Positions 63,857 to 64,000 of a stretch of DNA of 64,000 nucleotides are shown here, piece after piece. The first letter of the stretch is position 1; each line of letters opens with the position of its first letter. The stretch spans positions 1 through 64,000 of the forward strand of contig CASIAN010000042.1 in NCBI GenBank assembly GCA_949372595.1. Direction: 5' to 3'. This DNA is from CPC320 sp002336405 (GTDB lineage: Bacteria > Pseudomonadota > Alphaproteobacteria > Rhodobacterales > Rhodobacteraceae). Both the position numbers and the translations under genes were made by a program. The notes below the pieces were generated by a model. It was not told the origin of the DNA. It did not search any database and worked only from the letters and a program-made list of their open reading frames with translations.

Positions 63857-64000
63857 TTGAGACAGGTTGTTATTGCAGGTGCTGCGCGCACCCCGATGGG
63901 TGGGTTTCAGGGAGTGTTTCAGGATGTCACGGCGGCGTCGCTTGGGGGGGTTGCCCTCAAGGCAGCGTTGCAGGATGCGCGATGCACAGCCGTAGATGAA
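63857..64000 (+). CDS. Acetyl-CoA acetyltransferase (thiolase), 5' part only
   Basis: The last 144 bases of the window encode the first 48 residues of a thiolase: MRQVVIAGAARTPMGGFQGVFQDVTAASLGG, the standard N-terminus of thiolase I/II, then ALKAALQDA. It starts with a TTG at 63857 with GGGAG seven to eight bases upstream. It makes or splits acetoacetyl-CoA in beta-oxidation or polyhydroxybutyrate metabolism. The rest, including the catalytic Cys, lies beyond the window. Divergent from the STAS gene. Confidence 0.8.
   Translation, partial: MRQVVIAGAARTPMGGFQGVFQDVTAASLGGVALKAALQDARCTAVDE

Overview
The window looks like a chromosomal segment of an alphaproteobacterium of the Roseobacter/Rhodobacterales type. 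The evidence is the CcrM GANTC methyltransferase next to RNase HII, the split HisZ/HisG pair behind HisS, the B12-dependent ribonucleotide reductase, DUF1489 and DUF938 proteins, and a FtsK-LolA-HspQ core. Base composition is moderate and several genes start with GTG or TTG. This placement is inferred from gene content, not from a database search.

Layout. (1) 1-0.5 kb: a truncated WD40 protein. (2) 1.1-13.7 kb: a complete carbohydrate or polyol catabolic island. It holds a HAD phosphatase, an AraM-like glycerol-1-phosphate dehydrogenase, a SorC-type regulator, an FGGY kinase, a RhaD-like class II aldolase fused to a short-chain dehydrogenase, a second SDR, and a four-gene ABC importer. The order suggests uptake, phosphorylation, aldol cleavage and redox steps under one regulator; the substrate cannot be read from sequence. 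(3) 13.7-16.3 kb: decayed DNA with a DUF4145 gene carrying an in-frame TGA, an internally deleted IS3 element and a frameshifted GNAT gene. (4) 16.3-22.4 kb: a GlxA-type regulator divergent from a TauD-type dioxygenase and a cytochrome P450, then a DSD1-type PLP enzyme and a class I aminotransferase. (5) 22.5-30.1 kb: a mobile-element graveyard: a LysR remnant cut by an IS5 transposase, which abuts an IS481 remnant, then a lone zinc-ribbon protein with a HEPN-like RxxxxH motif, a small conserved protein, a broken IS630, a glycosyltransferase and an intact IS903-type element. (6) 30.3-36.8 kb: a BMP/PnrA nucleoside-type ABC importer operon, a terminator, then an FAD oxidoreductase overlapping a DUF938 gene. 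(7) 37.0-47.1 kb: housekeeping genes dnaE, slyX, hisS-hisZ-hisG, DUF1489, nrdJ. (8) 47.1-52.1 kb: a second decayed zone with LysE and AEC transporter pseudogenes and a perfect 312-bp direct repeat flanking a left-truncated IS630, around one intact TPR gene. (9) 52.2-64 kb: rnhB, ccrM, an aminotransferase, ftsK, lolA, a lytic transglycosylase lipoprotein, an AEC permease, hspQ, a gamma-glutamyltransferase, an RsbV/RsbW-like pair and the start of a thiolase.

The contrast is strong: core regions are compact and intact, while 13.7-16.3, 22.5-30.1 and 47.1-52.1 kb are full of IS elements and genes killed by single transitions or frameshifts. The best candidates for something new are the zinc-ribbon/HEPN-like protein (24652-25794), the sugar cluster of unknown substrate, and the 312-bp repeat structure. 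No CRISPR array, tRNA, rRNA or prophage was seen.
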